From the NCBI RefSeq assembly GCF_900099785.1, contig NZ_FNDS01000002.1:725644-789643 (forward strand): DNA of 64,000 nt, read 5' to 3'. Positions 42,967-56,836 of this stretch are shown here, in pieces. Made by a program: the position numbers and the translations under genes. Within the stretch, counting starts at the first letter, position 1; each line of letters opens with the position of its first letter. This DNA comes from Pseudomonas panipatensis (lineage in GTDB: Bacteria > Pseudomonadota > Gammaproteobacteria > Pseudomonadales > Pseudomonadaceae). Under the pieces are notes generated by a model. The model searched no databases. It was not told where the DNA came from and was given only the letters and a program-made list of their open reading frames with translations.

Positions 42967-44355
42967 TCAGCACGCCACGGGCTCGGCTTGCGCCAGACGC
43001 TCGAGGGACGTGCGATCCACTTGTTGGGTATCCACTTTGACATAAGCGGCGGCTTCTTCAGCCACCACCATCGCGTCTGCCACACCGGGCAGCGCCTTGA
43101 ATCGCTCGGCCAGCTCCGCATCGCGCAGGGCCTCGGAGGATAGAGGCAGGCGGATGCTGGTCACATAGGGCGGCTCGCGCATGGTAACAGCAATCGCCAG
43201 CCAGATGGCAGCCAGCGCCGCGCAGCCGATGAACACCCCGTCGAGGCCGCCATGCTGGAACATCCAGCCACCGAGAATGCCGCCCATCGCGGCGCCGAGG
43301 AACTGGCTGGTGGAGTACACGCCCATCGCCGTGCCCTTGCCGCCCGCCGGCGACACCTTGCTGACCAGCGACGGCAGCGAGGCTTCGAGCAGGTTGAACG
43401 CGGTGAAGTAGACGACGATGCCGAACACCAGTTCCTTGAGGCTGTAGCCGAACTCCCAGAAGAACAGTTCGCAGAGCAGCAGGGTCGCCACGGCGCCGGC
43501 CAGCACCCGCTTCATCTGGCGCTTCTTCTCGGCATAGATGATGAACGGCACCATGCCGAAGAAGCCCACCAGCAGGGCGGTCAGGTAGACCCACCAGTGC
43601 TGCTCCTTGGGCAGCCCGGCGCGCTCGACCAGGGCCAGCGGCAGGGCGACGAAGCTGGCCATGAGGATGGCATGCAGGACCAGGATGCCCAGGTCCAGGC
43701 GCAGCAGGTCGGCGTTCTTCAGGGTTGGCAGCAGGGCCTTGCTGGCCACGGTGGACTCGCGATGCTGCAGGCGGCGATCGGGCGTCGGCACCATGAACAG
43801 AATCAGCAGCAAGCCGACCAGGGCCATGCCCGAGGTGAACCAGAACAGTCCGTGCAGACCGAACAGGTGGGTCAGCACCGGGCCGGCGACCATGGCCACG
43901 GCGAAGGACAGGCCGATGCTCATACCGATCATGGCCATGGCCTTGGTGCGGTGCTGTTCGCGGGTCAGGTCGGAAAGCATGGCCATGACCGCCGCCGAGA
44001 TCGCCCCGGCGCCCTGCAGCACGCGGCCGGCGATCACCCCCCAGATGGAGTCGGCGTTGGCCGCCAGCGCCGCGCCGGCGGCGAAGATCAGCAGGCCGAC
44101 GACGATCACCGGGCGCCGGCCGATGCGGTCGGAAAGCGTGCCGAAGGGAATCTGCAGGATGGCCTGGGTCAGTCCGTAGGCGCCGATGGCCAGGCCGATC
44201 AGCGCGGGCGTCGAACCGGCGAGATCCTGGCCGTAGGTGGCGAGCACCGGCAGAACCATGAACATGCCGAGCATGCGGAACGCGAAGACCAGCGAGAGGC
44301 CGATGGCCGCGCGGGTTTCGGTGCCACTCATGCGCTCAGTGTGGGTGTCGTGCAT
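42967..44355 (-). CDS. MFS transporter (DHA-type efflux)
   Basis: Major facilitator protein of 462 residues with 12 predicted membrane helices; the loop 2-3 motif GTLSDRIGRRPVIV and the motif C-like GAISAAVMAML are visible. The C-terminal 70 residues form a soluble tail with alternating strand/helix pattern (FKALPGVADAMVVAEEAAAY), like a small metal-binding-type fold but without CxxC. ATG 44355 with GAGGG upstream is chosen. Substrate unknown. Divergent from uvrA. Confidence 0.88.
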   Translation of the reverse strand: MHDTHTERMSGTETRAAIGLSLVFAFRMLGMFMVLPVLATYGQDLAGSTPALIGLAIGAYGLTQAILQIPFGTLSDRIGRRPVIVVGLLIFAAGAALAANADSIWGVIAGRVLQGAGAISAAVMAMLSDLTREQHRTKAMAMIGMSIGLSFAVAMVAGPVLTHLFGLHGLFWFTSGMALVGLLLILFMVPTPDRRLQHRESTVASKALLPTLKNADLLRLDLGILVLHAILMASFVALPLALVERAGLPKEQHWWVYLTALLVGFFGMVPFIIYAEKKRQMKRVLAGAVATLLLCELFFWEFGYSLKELVFGIVVYFTAFNLLEASLPSLVSKVSPAGGKGTAMGVYSTSQFLGAAMGGILGGWMFQHGGLDGVFIGCAALAAIWLAIAVTMREPPYVTSIRLPLSSEALRDAELAERFKALPGVADAMVVAEEAAAYVKVDTQQVDRTSLERLAQAEPVAC

Positions 44356-44509
44356 AAGTCCCTCGTGGGAATACTGGACTGGGGCGGGGCTTCGCATCAT
44401 GCCCCCGCTATGGCGCTTCCATCCGCTCCCGGATGGCTGGCGGGCGCCAACGCCTGAAATAGCGGCGCATTCTAGCAGCCTGGCCGCCCAGCGGCACAGA
44501 CGCTGCGCT

Positions 44510-44539
44510 TTGCCGCGTAGCGGCGGGGAAACGTATACT
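44510..44539 (+). promoter_or_regulatory. uvrA promoter candidate
   Basis: TTGCCG (44510-44515), 18 nt, TATACT (44534-44539), 31 nt before the GTG start. No LexA-type palindrome was seen nearby. Confidence 0.55.
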
Positions 44540-44570
44540 CAGCGGTTTTCGCCCGCCATGCGAGGCCGCT

Positions 44571-47426
<2,856 letters not shown>

Positions 47427-47440
47427 CCGCCGCGCCACGA

Positions 47441-47476
47441 AAAAGCCCCTGGCGCCGCAAGGCACCAGGGGCTTTT
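47441..47476. terminator. Bidirectional terminator between uvrA and ftnA
   Basis: AAAAGCCCCTGG-CGCC-GCAA-GGCACCAGGGGCTTTT, with A- and T-runs on both sides, serves the converging uvrA and ferritin genes. Confidence 0.9.
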
Positions 47477-47496
47477 CAGTGGAATCGCAGCGAGGC

Positions 47497-47961
47497 TCAG
47501 ATCTGCGACTGCAGGTAGTTTTCCAGGCCCATCTTGGCGATCAGCCCGAGTTGCTGCTCCAGCCAATAGGCATGGTCTTCCTCGGTGTCGGCCAACTGCG
47601 CGCGCAGAATTTCACGGCTAACGAAATCCTTGTGCTTCTCGCAGAGGGCGATGCCCTTGGCCAGCGCGGCACGCACCTGGCGCTCTAGCTTGAGATCGGC
47701 CTCGAGCATCTCCGGCACGCTGGTCCCAGGGTGAATGTCGTCCGGACGCATGCGCGGCGTGCCTTCCAGCAGCAGGATGCGGCGCAGCAAAGCGTCGGCG
47801 TGCTGGGTTTCCTCTTCCATTTCGTGGTTCAGGCGCTCATAGAGCTTGCTGAAACCCCAGTCCTCGTACATGCGCGAGTGAATGAAATACTGGTCGCGCG
47901 CCGCCAGCTCGCCGGTCAGCAACGTGTTGAGATACTCGATAACCTCGGCATGACCTTGCAT
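47497..47961 (-). CDS. ftnA: Bacterial ferritin FtnA (annotated BfrA in Pseudomonas), heme Met missing
   Basis: Iron-storage protein of 154 residues. Ferroxidase ligands E18, E51, H54, E127 and H130 are present. The residue equivalent to Met52, the heme ligand of bacterioferritins, is Thr (EETQHAD), so it should not bind heme, as known for P. aeruginosa FtnA, encoded next to katA. It stores iron as 24-mers. Located directly downstream of katA on the same strand. Confidence 0.93.
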   Translation of the reverse strand: MQGHAEVIEYLNTLLTGELAARDQYFIHSRMYEDWGFSKLYERLNHEMEEETQHADALLRRILLLEGTPRMRPDDIHPGTSVPEMLEADLKLERQVRAALAKGIALCEKHKDFVSREILRAQLADTEEDHAYWLEQQLGLIAKMGLENYLQSQI

Positions 47962-48067
47962 CGGCCTACTCCCTGAAACCTGACAGCGAATTGAAGGGCG
48001 CCATGGTCGCCAGCGCCCCGCGACGGGTCAAGCCCGCGCCCATCACGGAGGCACGCCGCGTGAAAAA

Positions 48068-48089
48068 AAGCCGCCCTCGCGGACGGCTT
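48068..48089 (-). terminator. katA terminator
   Basis: On the minus strand AAGCCGTCC-GCGA-GGGCGGCTT followed by TTTTT; 18 nt after the katA stop. Confidence 0.85.
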
Positions 48090-48106
48090 ATCCACAGCCA
48101 GGCGGA

Positions 48107-49555
48107 TCAGCTCATTTTCAGGCCGAGCGCCTTGGCGACACCCTCACCGTATTCCGGATCGACCTTGTGGAACAGTGCCACCTGACGACGCTGAATCTCT
48201 TCGGGCACTGTACCGAGATCGCCGGCGATGTTGGCGTAGAGCCGCTCCTTCTGTGCCGCGTCGAAGAGCCGGAACAATGCAGCCGGTTGGCTGTAGTAGT
48301 CATCGTCCACCCGATGGTTCCAGTGATCGGCGGCGCCTTCCAGGGACAGCGGCGGTTCGGAGAAGTCCGGCTGCTGTTGCCAGTGCCGGAAGCTGTTGGG
48401 CTCGTAGCTGACCGCCAGGTCGGCGTTGTTGCCGTCGGTGCGCATGGCGCCATCGCGGTGATAGATGCGCGGGTTGTTACGCGCGGCATTCACCGGAATC
48501 TGGTGGTGGTTGACGCCCAGGCGGTAGCGGTGCGCATCGCCATAGGAGAACAGCCGGCCCTGGAGCATCTTGTCGGGGGAGAAGCCGATACCGGGAACCA
48601 CATTGGCCGGGCTGAAGGCGGATTGCTCGACCTCGGCGAAGTAGTTCGCCGGATTGCGATTCAGCTCGAAGTAACCCACCTCGATCAACGGATAGTCGCC
48701 ATGCGGCCAGACCTTGGTGAGGTCGAACGGATTGTAGCGGTAGGTCGCGGCTTCCTTCTCCGGCATTACCTGGACGAACAGCTTCCAGCGTGGGTAGTCG
48801 CCACGCTCGATGGCGTCGTAAAGGTCCCGCTGCGAGCTCTCGCGATCCTCACCGATCAGCTTGGCGGCTTCCTCATTACTGAGGTTCTCGATGCCTTGCT
48901 GGGACTTGAAGTGGAACTTGACCCAGAAGCGCTCGTTCTTCGCATTGATGAAACTGAAGGTGTGGCTACCGAAGCCATGGATGTGACGGTAGCTACGCGG
49001 CAGGCCACGGTCGCTGAAGTCGATGGTGAGCTGGTGCAAGGCTTCCGGCAGGTGCGAGAAGAAGTCCCACTTATAGGTGGCGTTACGCAGGTTGGTGCGC
49101 GGGTCGCGCTTGACCACGTGATTGAGGTCGGGGAATTTCAGCGGGTCACGGAAATAGAACACTGGCGTGTTGTTCCCGACCAGGTCCCAATTGCCTTCCT
49201 CGGTGTAGAACTTCAGGGCGAAACCACGGATATCCCGCTCGGCATCAGCCGCCCCTCGTTCACCGGCGACGGTGGAAAAGCGCAGGAACAGGTCGGTCGT
49301 CTTGCCGACCTGGGAAAACAGCTTGGCGCGGGTGTAGCGGGTAATGTCGTGCGTGACGGTGAAGGTGCCATAGGCAGCGGAGCCCTTGGCGTGCATGCGG
49401 CGTTCCGGGATGACTTCGCGATCGAAATGGGCGAGCTTCTCAAGGAACCAGACATCCTGCAGCAGCAGGGGGCCTCGGGAGCCTGCGGTCTGCACGTTCT
49501 GATTGTCCGGGACCGGTGCTCCTGCAGCGGTCGTCAGGCGGGTGGTATCGCTCAT
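48107..49555 (-). CDS. katA: Monofunctional heme catalase
   Basis: Clade 3 small-subunit catalase of 482 residues, the length of P. aeruginosa KatA. Catalytic His in [15 protein letters not shown], Asn in [15 protein letters not shown], proximal heme Tyr in [18 protein letters not shown] 49555 has GAGGAG upstream; a longer reading to 49603 is rejected. Next to the ferritin gene, as in P. aeruginosa, where catalase and ferritin iron supply are linked. I saw no convincing OxyR site in 49556-49784. Confidence 0.97.
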   Translation of the reverse strand: MSDTTRLTTAAGAPVPDNQNVQTAGSRGPLLLQDVWFLEKLAHFDREVIPERRMHAKGSAAYGTFTVTHDITRYTRAKLFSQVGKTTDLFLRFSTVAGERGAADAERDIRGFALKFYTEEGNWDLVGNNTPVFYFRDPLKFPDLNHVVKRDPRTNLRNATYKWDFFSHLPEALHQLTIDFSDRGLPRSYRHIHGFGSHTFSFINAKNERFWVKFHFKSQQGIENLSNEEAAKLIGEDRESSQRDLYDAIERGDYPRWKLFVQVMPEKEAATYRYNPFDLTKVWPHGDYPLIEVGYFELNRNPANYFAEVEQSAFSPANVVPGIGFSPDKMLQGRLFSYGDAHRYRLGVNHHQIPVNAARNNPRIYHRDGAMRTDGNNADLAVSYEPNSFRHWQQQPDFSEPPLSLEGAADHWNHRVDDDYYSQPAALFRLFDAAQKERLYANIAGDLGTVPEEIQRRQVALFHKVDPEYGEGVAKALGLKMS

Positions 49556-49784
49556 GGTGTCTCTCCTCAACAACGGTTTCGTCAATCGAGCGCAACGGAA
49601 CACGGAACCAGTAAGCCTGGTACAGATTCGCTATTTCGCCAGCGAAGCTGCGGTGCTGCCGGGACTCGATCCTGCTAGTCGATCCAGTAGTGACCGGACC
49701 GGCACAGGTTCGATGATCGTGATGAATGAAACCAATTTATTGAGCGCAACGACCCAATAGAAATTCTCTTTATTACAAGCAATA

Positions 49785-49810
49785 AAAAACCGGGCCGAAG
49801 CCCGGTTTTT
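49785..49810 (-). terminator. Terminator of the alpha operon (after rplQ)
   Basis: AAAAACCGGGC-CGAA-GCCCGGTTTTT, 17 nt after the rplQ stop on the minus strand; symmetric, so could also stop plus-strand transcripts. Confidence 0.9.
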
Positions 49811-49827
49811 CATGAGAGGCAGTCGCC

Positions 49828-50217
49828 TTACTCGGCAGCGTCTACAACTTCGCCGCCGACCGGACGATCAACCAGCTCGACATACGCCATGGGGGCGTTG
49901 TCGCCAGCGCGGAAACCGCACTTGAGGATGCGCAGGTAGCCACCCGGACGGTTGGCATAGCGCTTGCCCAGGTCGTTGAACAGCTTGCCAACGGCAGCTT
50001 TCGAACGGGTACGGTCGAAAGCCAGACGACGGTTGGCGACGCTGTCTTCCTTGGCCAGGGTGATCAGCGGCTCGGCAACGCGACGCAGTTCCTTGGCCTT
50101 GGGCAGGGTGGTTTTGATCAGTTCGTGTTCGAACAGCGACACAGCCATGTTCTGGAACATAGCCTTGCGGTGCGCGCTGGTGCGGCTCAGGTGACGACCA
50201 CTTTTACGATGGCGCAT
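49828..50217 (-). CDS. rplQ: 50S ribosomal protein L17
   Basis: 129 residues; begins [20 protein letters not shown], the L17 signature. Last gene of the alpha operon, 43 nt after rpoA. Confidence 0.98.
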   Translation of the reverse strand: MRHRKSGRHLSRTSAHRKAMFQNMAVSLFEHELIKTTLPKAKELRRVAEPLITLAKEDSVANRRLAFDRTRSKAAVGKLFNDLGKRYANRPGGYLRILKCGFRAGDNAPMAYVELVDRPVGGEVVDAAE

Positions 50218-50260
50218 TGTTCAATTCCTTTCCAAACTTTACGTTCGGTAGCTACGACGA

Positions 50261-51262
50261 TCAGGCAGTGGCCTTGTCGTCTTTCTTAAGACTTGCCGGC
50301 GGCCAGTTGTCGAGGCGCATACCGAGGGACAGACCGCGAGAGGCCAGAACGTCCTTGATTTCGGTCAGGGACTTCTTGCCCAGGTTCGGAGTTTTCAACA
50401 GCTCTACTTCGGTACGCTGAATCAGGTCGCCGATGTAGTAGATGTTCTCCGCCTTCAGGCAGTTGGCCGAACGGACGGTCAGCTCAAGATCGTCGACCGG
50501 ACGCAGGAGGATCGGATCGATCTCGTCTTCCTGCTCTTCCACGACCGGCTCGCTGTCGCCCTTGAGGTCCACGAACGCTGCCAGCTGCTGTTGCAGGATG
50601 GTAGCGGCGCGGCGGATAGCCTCTTCGGGGTCCAGGGTGCCGTTGGTTTCCAGGTCAAGGACCAGCTTGTCCAGGTTGGTACGCTGTTCGACACGGGCGT
50701 TTTCGACCACGTAGGCAACACGACGTACGGGGCTGAACGAGGCGTCGAGCTGCAGACGGCCGATGCTACGGCTTTCGTCTTCATCGCTCGAACGAGCATC
50801 AGCCGGCTCGTAGCCACGGCCACGAGCGACTTTCAGCTTCATGTTCAGCGCGCCGTTATCAGCCAAGTGGGCGATAACATGGTCACCGTTGACGATCTCG
50901 ACATCATGATCCAGCTGAATATCGGCAGCGGTCACCACACCCGAGCCCTTTTTCGCCAGGGTCAGCGTCACTTCGTCACGGCCGTGCAGCTTGATGGCCA
51001 GACCTTTCAGGTTGAGCAGGATCTCGATGACGTCTTCCTGCACACCTTCGATCGCGGAGTACTCATGGAGTACGCCATCGATCTCGGCCTCGACCACTGC
51101 ACAGCCAGGCATGGAGGACAACAGGATGCGACGCAGCGCGTTGCCCAGGGTATGGCCAAAACCGCGCTCGAGAGGCTCGAGCGTGATCTTGGCACGGGTC
51201 GGACTGACCACCTGCACATCAATGTGGCGGGGGGTCAGGAACTCATTTACCGAACTCTGCAT
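50261..51262 (-). CDS. rpoA: RNA polymerase alpha subunit
   Basis: 333 residues. N-terminal dimerisation domain ([20 protein letters not shown], residues about 28-47) and C-terminal domain with two helix-hairpin-helix parts ([34 protein letters not shown]) that contacts UP elements and activators. Between rpsD and rplQ. Confidence 0.98.
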   Translation of the reverse strand: MQSSVNEFLTPRHIDVQVVSPTRAKITLEPLERGFGHTLGNALRRILLSSMPGCAVVEAEIDGVLHEYSAIEGVQEDVIEILLNLKGLAIKLHGRDEVTLTLAKKGSGVVTAADIQLDHDVEIVNGDHVIAHLADNGALNMKLKVARGRGYEPADARSSDEDESRSIGRLQLDASFSPVRRVAYVVENARVEQRTNLDKLVLDLETNGTLDPEEAIRRAATILQQQLAAFVDLKGDSEPVVEEQEDEIDPILLRPVDDLELTVRSANCLKAENIYYIGDLIQRTEVELLKTPNLGKKSLTEIKDVLASRGLSLGMRLDNWPPASLKKDDKATA

Positions 51263-51284
51263 GGATGCACCTATTTTCTAGCCC

Positions 51285-51905
51285 TTACTTGGAGTAGAGC
51301 TCGACAATCAGGTTTTCGTTGATGTCGGCGGACAGATCGGCGCGAGCCGGAACACTTTTGAAGGTGCCGGACTTCTTGTCGGAATCCACTTCGACCCACT
51401 CAACGCGACCGCGCTGAGCGCACAGATCCAGGGCTTGAGCGATACGCAGCTGATTCTTCGATTTCTCGCGAACAGCAATGACGTCGCCAGCTTTAACCTG
51501 GTAGGACGGAACGTTTACGGTCTGACCGTTGACGCTGATGGTCTTGTGCGACACCAGCTGACGGGATTCGGAACGAGTGGAACCGAAGCCCATACGATAG
51601 ACGACGTTGTCCAGGCGGCACTCGAGGATCTGCAGCAGGTTTTCACCTGTGGAGCCCTTGCGGCGGGACGCTTCCTGATAGTAACCACGGAATTGACGCT
51701 CCAGAACGCCGTAGATACGACGAACTTTCTGCTTCTCACGCAGCTGCAGACCGTAGTCCGACAGGCGACCACGGCGCTGGCCGTGTTGACCCGGGACGTT
51801 TTCGGCCTTGCACTTGGAGTCGAGGGCGCGGGCGCCGCTCTTCAGGAACAGGTCGGTGCCTTCACGGCGAGACAGTTTGCACTTGGGACCAATGTAACGA
51901 GCCAT
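51285..51905 (-). CDS. rpsD: 30S ribosomal protein S4
   Basis: 206 residues with the S4 RNA-binding domain ([20 protein letters not shown]). In enterics S4 represses its own operon; here it sits in the same operon position. Of the zinc-free type (no CxxC near the N-terminus). Confidence 0.98.
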   Translation of the reverse strand: MARYIGPKCKLSRREGTDLFLKSGARALDSKCKAENVPGQHGQRRGRLSDYGLQLREKQKVRRIYGVLERQFRGYYQEASRRKGSTGENLLQILECRLDNVVYRMGFGSTRSESRQLVSHKTISVNGQTVNVPSYQVKAGDVIAVREKSKNQLRIAQALDLCAQRGRVEWVEVDSDKKSGTFKSVPARADLSADINENLIVELYSK

Positions 51906-51921
51906 TTCTCACTGTCTCCTA

Positions 51922-52311
51922 TTACACGCGACGTTTCTTCGGCGGACGGCAGCCGTTGTGAGGGATCGGGGTCACGTCAGTGATGCTGGCGATTTTGTAA
52001 CCGCAAGCGTTCAGTGCGCGAACAGCCGATTCACGGCCCGGGCCGGGGCCCTTGACGTTTACGTCAAGGTTTTTCAGACCATATTCCAGAGCAGCCTGGC
52101 CGGCACGCTCGGCCGCTACCTGGGCAGCGAACGGGGTGCTCTTACGCGAGCCACGGAAACCCGAACCACCGGAGGTAGCCCAGGACAGAGCGTTACCTTG
52201 ACGGTCGGTGATGGTCACGATGGTGTTGTTGAAAGACGCGTGGATGTGGGCGATCCCATCAACCACCGTCTTTTTGACTTTCTTACGAGGACGAGCAGCA
52301 GGTTTTGCCAT
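51922..52311 (-). CDS. rpsK: 30S ribosomal protein S11
   Basis: 129 residues; [20 protein letters not shown] and the C-terminal [16 protein letters not shown] are S11 hallmarks. Confidence 0.98.
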   Translation of the reverse strand: MAKPAARPRKKVKKTVVDGIAHIHASFNNTIVTITDRQGNALSWATSGGSGFRGSRKSTPFAAQVAAERAGQAALEYGLKNLDVNVKGPGPGRESAVRALNACGYKIASITDVTPIPHNGCRPPKKRRV

Positions 52312-52329
52312 GACTAAATTCCTAAGCGA

Positions 52330-52686
52330 TTACTTGCGGATCGGCTTACGCGGGCCCTTACGGGTACGCGCGTTGGTCTTGGTACGCTGACCGCGAACCG
52401 GCAGACCGCGACGATGACGCAGACCGCGGTAGCAACCGAGGTCCATCAGACGCTTGATGTTCATGTTGATTTCGCGGCGCAGATCACCCTCGGTGGTCAG
52501 TTTGCCCACCTCGGTACGCAGCTGATCAATCTGCTCTTCGCTCAGATCTTTGATCTTTGCAGCCGGGCTGATGCCGGTGGCGGCGCAGATGCTCTGTGCA
52601 GTAGTGCGACCAACACCATAGATGTAGGTCAGCGAGATAACAGTGTGCTTGTTATCCGGAATGTTTACGCCTGCAATACGGGCCAT
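52330..52686 (-). CDS. rpsM: 30S ribosomal protein S13
   Basis: 118 residues; [20 protein letters not shown] and [20 protein letters not shown]. First gene of the alpha operon, behind the promoter at 52744-52772. Confidence 0.98.
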   Translation of the reverse strand: MARIAGVNIPDNKHTVISLTYIYGVGRTTAQSICAATGISPAAKIKDLSEEQIDQLRTEVGKLTTEGDLRREINMNIKRLMDLGCYRGLRHRRGLPVRGQRTKTNARTRKGPRKPIRK

Positions 52687-52743
52687 TCAGAAAAACTCCA
52701 ATTGACAGCTACCCGGCGCCCAGGAAGCCAAGAAAGGGCGCGG

Positions 52744-52772
52744 ATATTAGCGCTGTAATAACAAATAATCAA
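52744..52772 (-). promoter_or_regulatory. Alpha-operon promoter overlapping the spc terminator
   Basis: Minus strand: TTGATT (52767-52772), exactly 17 nt, TAATAT (52744-52749). The first bases of the -35 are the end of the terminator's 3' arm. It drives rpsM onwards. Confidence 0.8.
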
Positions 52773-52798
52773 CCCGGCAGCGCACTAGCTGCCGGGTT
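52771..52798 (-). terminator. Intrinsic terminator between rpmJ and rpsM
   Basis: AACCCGGCAGC / GCTGCCGGGTT, loop of 6, followed on the minus strand by GATTATTTGTTATT. Ends the spc operon about 20 nt after rpmJ. Confidence 0.85.
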
Positions 52799-52816
52799 AT
52801 AACGCGTGGTTCACAC

Positions 52817-52933
52817 TCAGCCTTGGCGCTGCTTGTGACGCGGCTCCGCGCTGCAGATCACCCGCACGACACCTTCGCGGCGGATGATTTTGCAGTTACG
52901 GCACAGCTTCTTAACCGATGCACGAACTTTCAT
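52817..52933 (-). CDS. rpmJ: 50S ribosomal protein L36
   Basis: 38 residues, [20 protein letters not shown]..., zinc-binding type with C11, C14, C27 and H33. Last gene of the spc operon, 29 nt after secY. Confidence 0.97.
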
Positions 52934-52962
52934 CAGTGACTCCTACTAACCTTACGGGCCGG

Positions 52963-54294
52963 TCAGCGCAGCAAGCCGCTGCCATAACCCTTCAGGTTGG
53001 CCTTCTTCATGAGGGATTCGTACTGGTGAGAAACGAGGTGCGATTGTACTTGGGCCATAAAGTCCATCACAACCACGACCACGATCAGCAACGAGGTCCC
53101 GCCGAGGTAGAACGGAACGTGGGCAGCCACCACCAGGAACTGGGGCAACAGGCACACCGCCGTCATGTACAGGGCACCGAACATGGTCAAACGGGTCAAC
53201 ACGCCATCGATATAGCGAGCCGACTGTTCGCCCGGACGAATACCCGGAATAAATGCACCGGACTTCTTGAGGTTTTCCGCCACGTCCTTGGGATTGAACA
53301 TCAGCGCTGTATAGAAGAAGCAGAAGAAAACGATCCCTGCACTAAACAGCAGAATGTTCAGCGGCTGCCCAGGAGCAATCGCTTGCGCAATGTCCTGCAG
53401 CCAACCCAGGCCCTCCGACTGACCGAACCAGGCGCCCAAGGACGCCGGGAACAGCAGAATGCTGCTGGCGAAAATCGCGGGAATGACGCCCGCCATGTTC
53501 ACCTTCAACGGCAGATGGCTGGTCTGCGCGGCAAACACCTTGCGACCTTGTTGGCGCTTGGCGTAATGCACGGCAATACGGCGCTGACCACGCTCGATGA
53601 ACACCACGAACGCGATGATCGCAACGGCCAACAGGCCGACAGCGATCAGGGCGAAGATGTTGATGTCACCTTGACGGGCGGACTCGAAAGACTGCCCGAC
53701 GGCGCGCGGCAAGCCGGCAACGATACCGGAGAAGATCAGCATGGAGATGCCGTTACCGACACCCCGCTCAGTGATCTGCTCGCCCAGCCACATCATGAAC
53801 AGCGCACCAGCCACGAAGGTGGTGACTGCCACGAAGTAGAAGCCGAAGTCATTGGAGAAGGACACACCCTGGCTACCCAGACCAACGGCCATGCCGATAG
53901 CTTGGACAAGCGCCAGGATGACAGTCCCGTAACGGGTGTACTGGCTGATCTTGCGACGCCCAGACTCACCCTCTTTCTTCAACTGCTCCAGCTGCGGGCT
54001 GATAGCGGTCATGAGCTGCATGATGATCGACGCCGAAATGTACGGCATGATCCCCAGCGCAAAGATACTCATGCGCTCCAGCGCGCCGCCGGAAAACATG
54101 TTGAAGAGGCTAAGAATGGTCCCCTCGTTCTGCCGGAACAGTGCCGCCAAGCGATCAGGGTTGATGCCCGGAACTGGGATGTGCGCGCCGATCCGATAGA
54201 CGATGATCGCCAGGAATAGGAAACGCAGACGTGCCCAGAGCTCGGAAAGACCACCACCGTTGCTCAGCGCAGAGAGAGCACCTTGCTTAGCCAT
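52963..54294 (-). CDS. secY: Preprotein translocase subunit SecY
   Basis: 443 residues, ten transmembrane helices, channel core of the Sec translocon. Motifs: [24 protein letters not shown] (plug/helix 2) and the C-terminal [13 protein letters not shown]. Within the spc operon between rplO and rpmJ. Confidence 0.98.
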   Translation of the reverse strand: MAKQGALSALSNGGGLSELWARLRFLFLAIIVYRIGAHIPVPGINPDRLAALFRQNEGTILSLFNMFSGGALERMSIFALGIMPYISASIIMQLMTAISPQLEQLKKEGESGRRKISQYTRYGTVILALVQAIGMAVGLGSQGVSFSNDFGFYFVAVTTFVAGALFMMWLGEQITERGVGNGISMLIFSGIVAGLPRAVGQSFESARQGDINIFALIAVGLLAVAIIAFVVFIERGQRRIAVHYAKRQQGRKVFAAQTSHLPLKVNMAGVIPAIFASSILLFPASLGAWFGQSEGLGWLQDIAQAIAPGQPLNILLFSAGIVFFCFFYTALMFNPKDVAENLKKSGAFIPGIRPGEQSARYIDGVLTRLTMFGALYMTAVCLLPQFLVVAAHVPFYLGGTSLLIVVVVVMDFMAQVQSHLVSHQYESLMKKANLKGYGSGLLR

Positions 54295-54729
54295 TTAGTC
54301 CTCGAATTTGCCGCCAGCTGCTTCGATGGCCGCACGCGCACCTTTGGTGGCGGCGATACCTTTCAGGGTGACCGCGCGAGTAACGTCGCCGGACAGCATG
54401 ACTTTCACACGCTGTACGTTCTGGTTAATCACGTTGGCATCCTTCAGGGTCTGCAGGGTGACGACATCGCCTTGCACCTTGGCCAGCTCGGAGGTACGCA
54501 CTTCTGCGCGATCCATAGCCTTCAGGGAGACGAAGCCGAACTTCGGCAGACGACGGTGCAGAGGCTGCTGACCGCCCTCGAAGCCCGGAGCAATGGTGCC
54601 ACCGGAGCGGGAGGTCTGACCTTTGTGACCACGGCCACCAGTCTTACCCAGACCGCTACCGATGCCACGGCCCGGACGGTGCTTCTCGCGACGGGCACCC
54701 GGCGCGGAACGCAGATCGTTCAGTTGCAT
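54295..54729 (-). CDS. rplO: 50S ribosomal protein L15
   Basis: 144 residues; [20 protein letters not shown] and [14 protein letters not shown]. Stop is immediately before the secY start. Confidence 0.98.
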   Translation of the reverse strand: MQLNDLRSAPGARREKHRPGRGIGSGLGKTGGRGHKGQTSRSGGTIAPGFEGGQQPLHRRLPKFGFVSLKAMDRAEVRTSELAKVQGDVVTLQTLKDANVINQNVQRVKVMLSGDVTRAVTLKGIAATKGARAAIEAAGGKFED

Positions 54730-54732
54730 GGA

Positions 54733-54909
54733 TTAACCCTCCACACGCAGCAGGTAGTAGGCCTTGTTGATCATGCCGCGGTTTTCAGGAGTGTCCTGAA
54801 CTTCAACGGTATGATTGATGCGACGCAGGCCGAGACCCTTGACGCAAGCCTTGTGATTGGCCAGACGGCCGTTCAGGCTCTTGACCAGAGTGACTTTGAC
54901 AGTTGCCAT
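54733..54909 (-). CDS. rpmD: 50S ribosomal protein L30
   Basis: 58 residues, [20 protein letters not shown]...; IGR-type L30 with [23 protein letters not shown] 54909, 2 nt after rpsE. Confidence 0.97.
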
Positions 54910-54911
54910 GG

Positions 54912-55412
54912 TTAGAGAATCTCCTCGACGCTCTTGCCACGCTTGGCCGCTACCGACTCAGGGGACTGCATGTTCTTCAGGCCCTTGAAGGTTGCGTACA
55001 CCACGTTCACCGGATTGGTGGAGCCGTAGCACTTAGCCAGAACGTTCTGCACACCGGCCACTTCCAGGACAGCACGCATGGCGCCGCCGGCGATGATACC
55101 GGTACCTTCCGAAGCCGGCTGCATGTACACCTTGGAGGCGCCATGAGCGGACTTGGTCGGGTACTGCAGGGTGGTGCCGTTCAGATCAACCTGGATCATG
55201 TTGCGGCGAGCGGCTTCCATTGCTTTCTGGATGGCGGCCGGCACTTCACGCGCCTTGCCACGACCGAAACCAACACGACCTTTACCATCGCCGACCACGG
55301 TCAGAGCGGTGAAGGCGAAGATACGGCCACCTTTTACGGTTTTGGCGACGCGGTTAACTTGAACCAGCTTCTCGATGTAGCCTTCGTCGCGCTTTTGCTC
55401 GTTGTTTGCCAT
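54912..55412 (-). CDS. rpsE: 30S ribosomal protein S5
   Basis: 166 residues; [20 protein letters not shown] double-stranded RNA-binding part and [20 protein letters not shown]. Spc operon. Confidence 0.98.
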   Translation of the reverse strand: MANNEQKRDEGYIEKLVQVNRVAKTVKGGRIFAFTALTVVGDGKGRVGFGRGKAREVPAAIQKAMEAARRNMIQVDLNGTTLQYPTKSAHGASKVYMQPASEGTGIIAGGAMRAVLEVAGVQNVLAKCYGSTNPVNVVYATFKGLKNMQSPESVAAKRGKSVEEIL

Positions 55413-55415
55413 AAC

Positions 55416-55766
55416 TTAGAACTCCAGACCGCCTTCGCGAGCGGCATCAGCCAGGGCCTTGATACGGCCGTGGTACTTGAAGCCAGAACGGTCGAACGCC
55501 ACCTGAGTGACGCCGGCAGCCTTGGCGCGTTCGGCGACCAGTTGACCAACTTTCTTGGCTGCCTCGATGTTGCCGGTGGCACCTTCGCGCAGATCCTTGT
55601 CGAGGGTCGAGGCGCTGGCCAGGACCTTGCCGCCGTCGGCCGCGATGACCTGGGCGTAAATGTGCTGGGAGGAGCGGTACACACAAAGGCGTACGGCTTC
55701 CAGCTCGCGCATCTTCAGGCGTGCCTTGCGAGCGCGACGCAGACGGGTTTCTTTCTTGACGCTCAT
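55416..55766 (-). CDS. rplR: 50S ribosomal protein L18
   Basis: 116 residues; 5S rRNA-binding, with [20 protein letters not shown] and [20 protein letters not shown]. Confidence 0.98.
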   Translation of the reverse strand: MSVKKETRLRRARKARLKMRELEAVRLCVYRSSQHIYAQVIAADGGKVLASASTLDKDLREGATGNIEAAKKVGQLVAERAKAAGVTQVAFDRSGFKYHGRIKALADAAREGGLEF

Positions 55767-55776
55767 TTGCTATGCC

Positions 55777-56310
55777 CTACTTCTTCTTGGCTTCTTTACG
55801 AAGGACGACTTCGTCGGCGTAACGCACGCCTTTGCCTTTGTACGGCTCCGGCGGACGGAAGTCGCGAATTTCCGCAGCAACCTGGCCGACCAGCTGCTTG
55901 TCGATGCCCTTGATCAGGATATCGGTCTGGCTGGGGGTTTCGGCTACGATGCCGGCGGGCAGTTCGTAATCAACCGGGTGGGAGAAGCCGAGAGCCAGGG
56001 ACAGCACTTGGCCTTTGGCCTGCGCCTTGTAACCAACGCCGACCAGCTGGAGCTTGCGCTCGAAGCCTTGGCTGACGCCGATCACCATGTTGTTGACCAG
56101 AGCGCGGGTGGTACCGGCCATGGCACGGGTCTGCTGGTCGCCGTTACGCGCAGCGAAACGCAGCTCACCGTTGTCCTGAATGACTTCTACGGATGGGTGA
56201 ACCTTCAGTTCCAGAGCGCCTTTGGCGCCTTTTACCGAAAGCTCCTGGCCAGCCAGCTTGATTTCAACGCCGGCAGGCAGCTTGACGGGGTTCTTAGCAA
56301 CGCGAGACAT
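55777..56310 (-). CDS. rplF: 50S ribosomal protein L6
   Basis: 177 residues; [20 protein letters not shown] and the C-terminal signature [19 protein letters not shown]. Confidence 0.98.
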   Translation of the reverse strand: MSRVAKNPVKLPAGVEIKLAGQELSVKGAKGALELKVHPSVEVIQDNGELRFAARNGDQQTRAMAGTTRALVNNMVIGVSQGFERKLQLVGVGYKAQAKGQVLSLALGFSHPVDYELPAGIVAETPSQTDILIKGIDKQLVGQVAAEIRDFRPPEPYKGKGVRYADEVVLRKEAKKK

Positions 56311-56321
56311 GCTGATTCCCC

Positions 56322-56714
56322 TTAGAACACAGTGCAGAGCACTTCGCCACCAACGCCAGCGGCACGAGCAGCACGATCAGTCATCACACCCTTGTTGGTG
56401 GAAACGATCGAGACACCCAGACCACCGCGAACTTTCGGCAGCTGATCTACGGACTTGTACTGGCGCAGGCCAGGACGGCTGATTCGCTTAACTTCTTCGA
56501 TGACAGGCTTGCCTTCGAAGTACTTCAGCTCGATGGACAGCAGCGGTTTGGCTTCCGCGCTGATCTGATAGTCCGCAATGTAACCTTCGTCCTTGAGGAC
56601 TTTGGCTACTGCCGCTTTCAGCTTGGAAGACGGCATGCTCACGACGGTCTTCTCAGCCATCTGGGCATTACGGATGCGAGTTAGCATGTCTGCTAACGGG
56701 TCCTGCATACTCAT
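56322..56714 (-). CDS. rpsH: 30S ribosomal protein S8
   Basis: 130 residues; [20 protein letters not shown] and [20 protein letters not shown]. Begins the second half of the spc operon, behind the internal promoter at 56808-56836. Confidence 0.98.
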   Translation of the reverse strand: MSMQDPLADMLTRIRNAQMAEKTVVSMPSSKLKAAVAKVLKDEGYIADYQISAEAKPLLSIELKYFEGKPVIEEVKRISRPGLRQYKSVDQLPKVRGGLGVSIVSTNKGVMTDRAARAAGVGGEVLCTVF

Positions 56715-56807
56715 GGGCTTAACGCTCCTGATACAAAAGATAAGCCTTTAACTTCACTCGCCCACAAAACGCCAGGCGAAATAGACCCAGGCTCAGGGGA
56801 GCCGGGT

Positions 56808-56836
56808 ATTCTAGAGATCGCTCAAAAACGAATCAA
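56808..56836 (-). promoter_or_regulatory. Internal spc-operon promoter (before rpsH)
   Basis: Minus strand: TTGATT (56831-56836), exactly 17 nt, TAGAAT (56808-56813). The -35 lies wholly inside the 3' arm of the terminator hairpin at 56830-56858. It would drive rpsH and genes after it. Confidence 0.7.

Noticed and set aside
44356..44570. LexA (SOS) box for uvrA
   Set aside because: No CTGT-N8-ACAG-type palindrome is visible in the divergent region.
49556..49784. OxyR operator upstream of katA
   Set aside because: The region was read for the ATAG-type spaced motif and nothing convincing was found.
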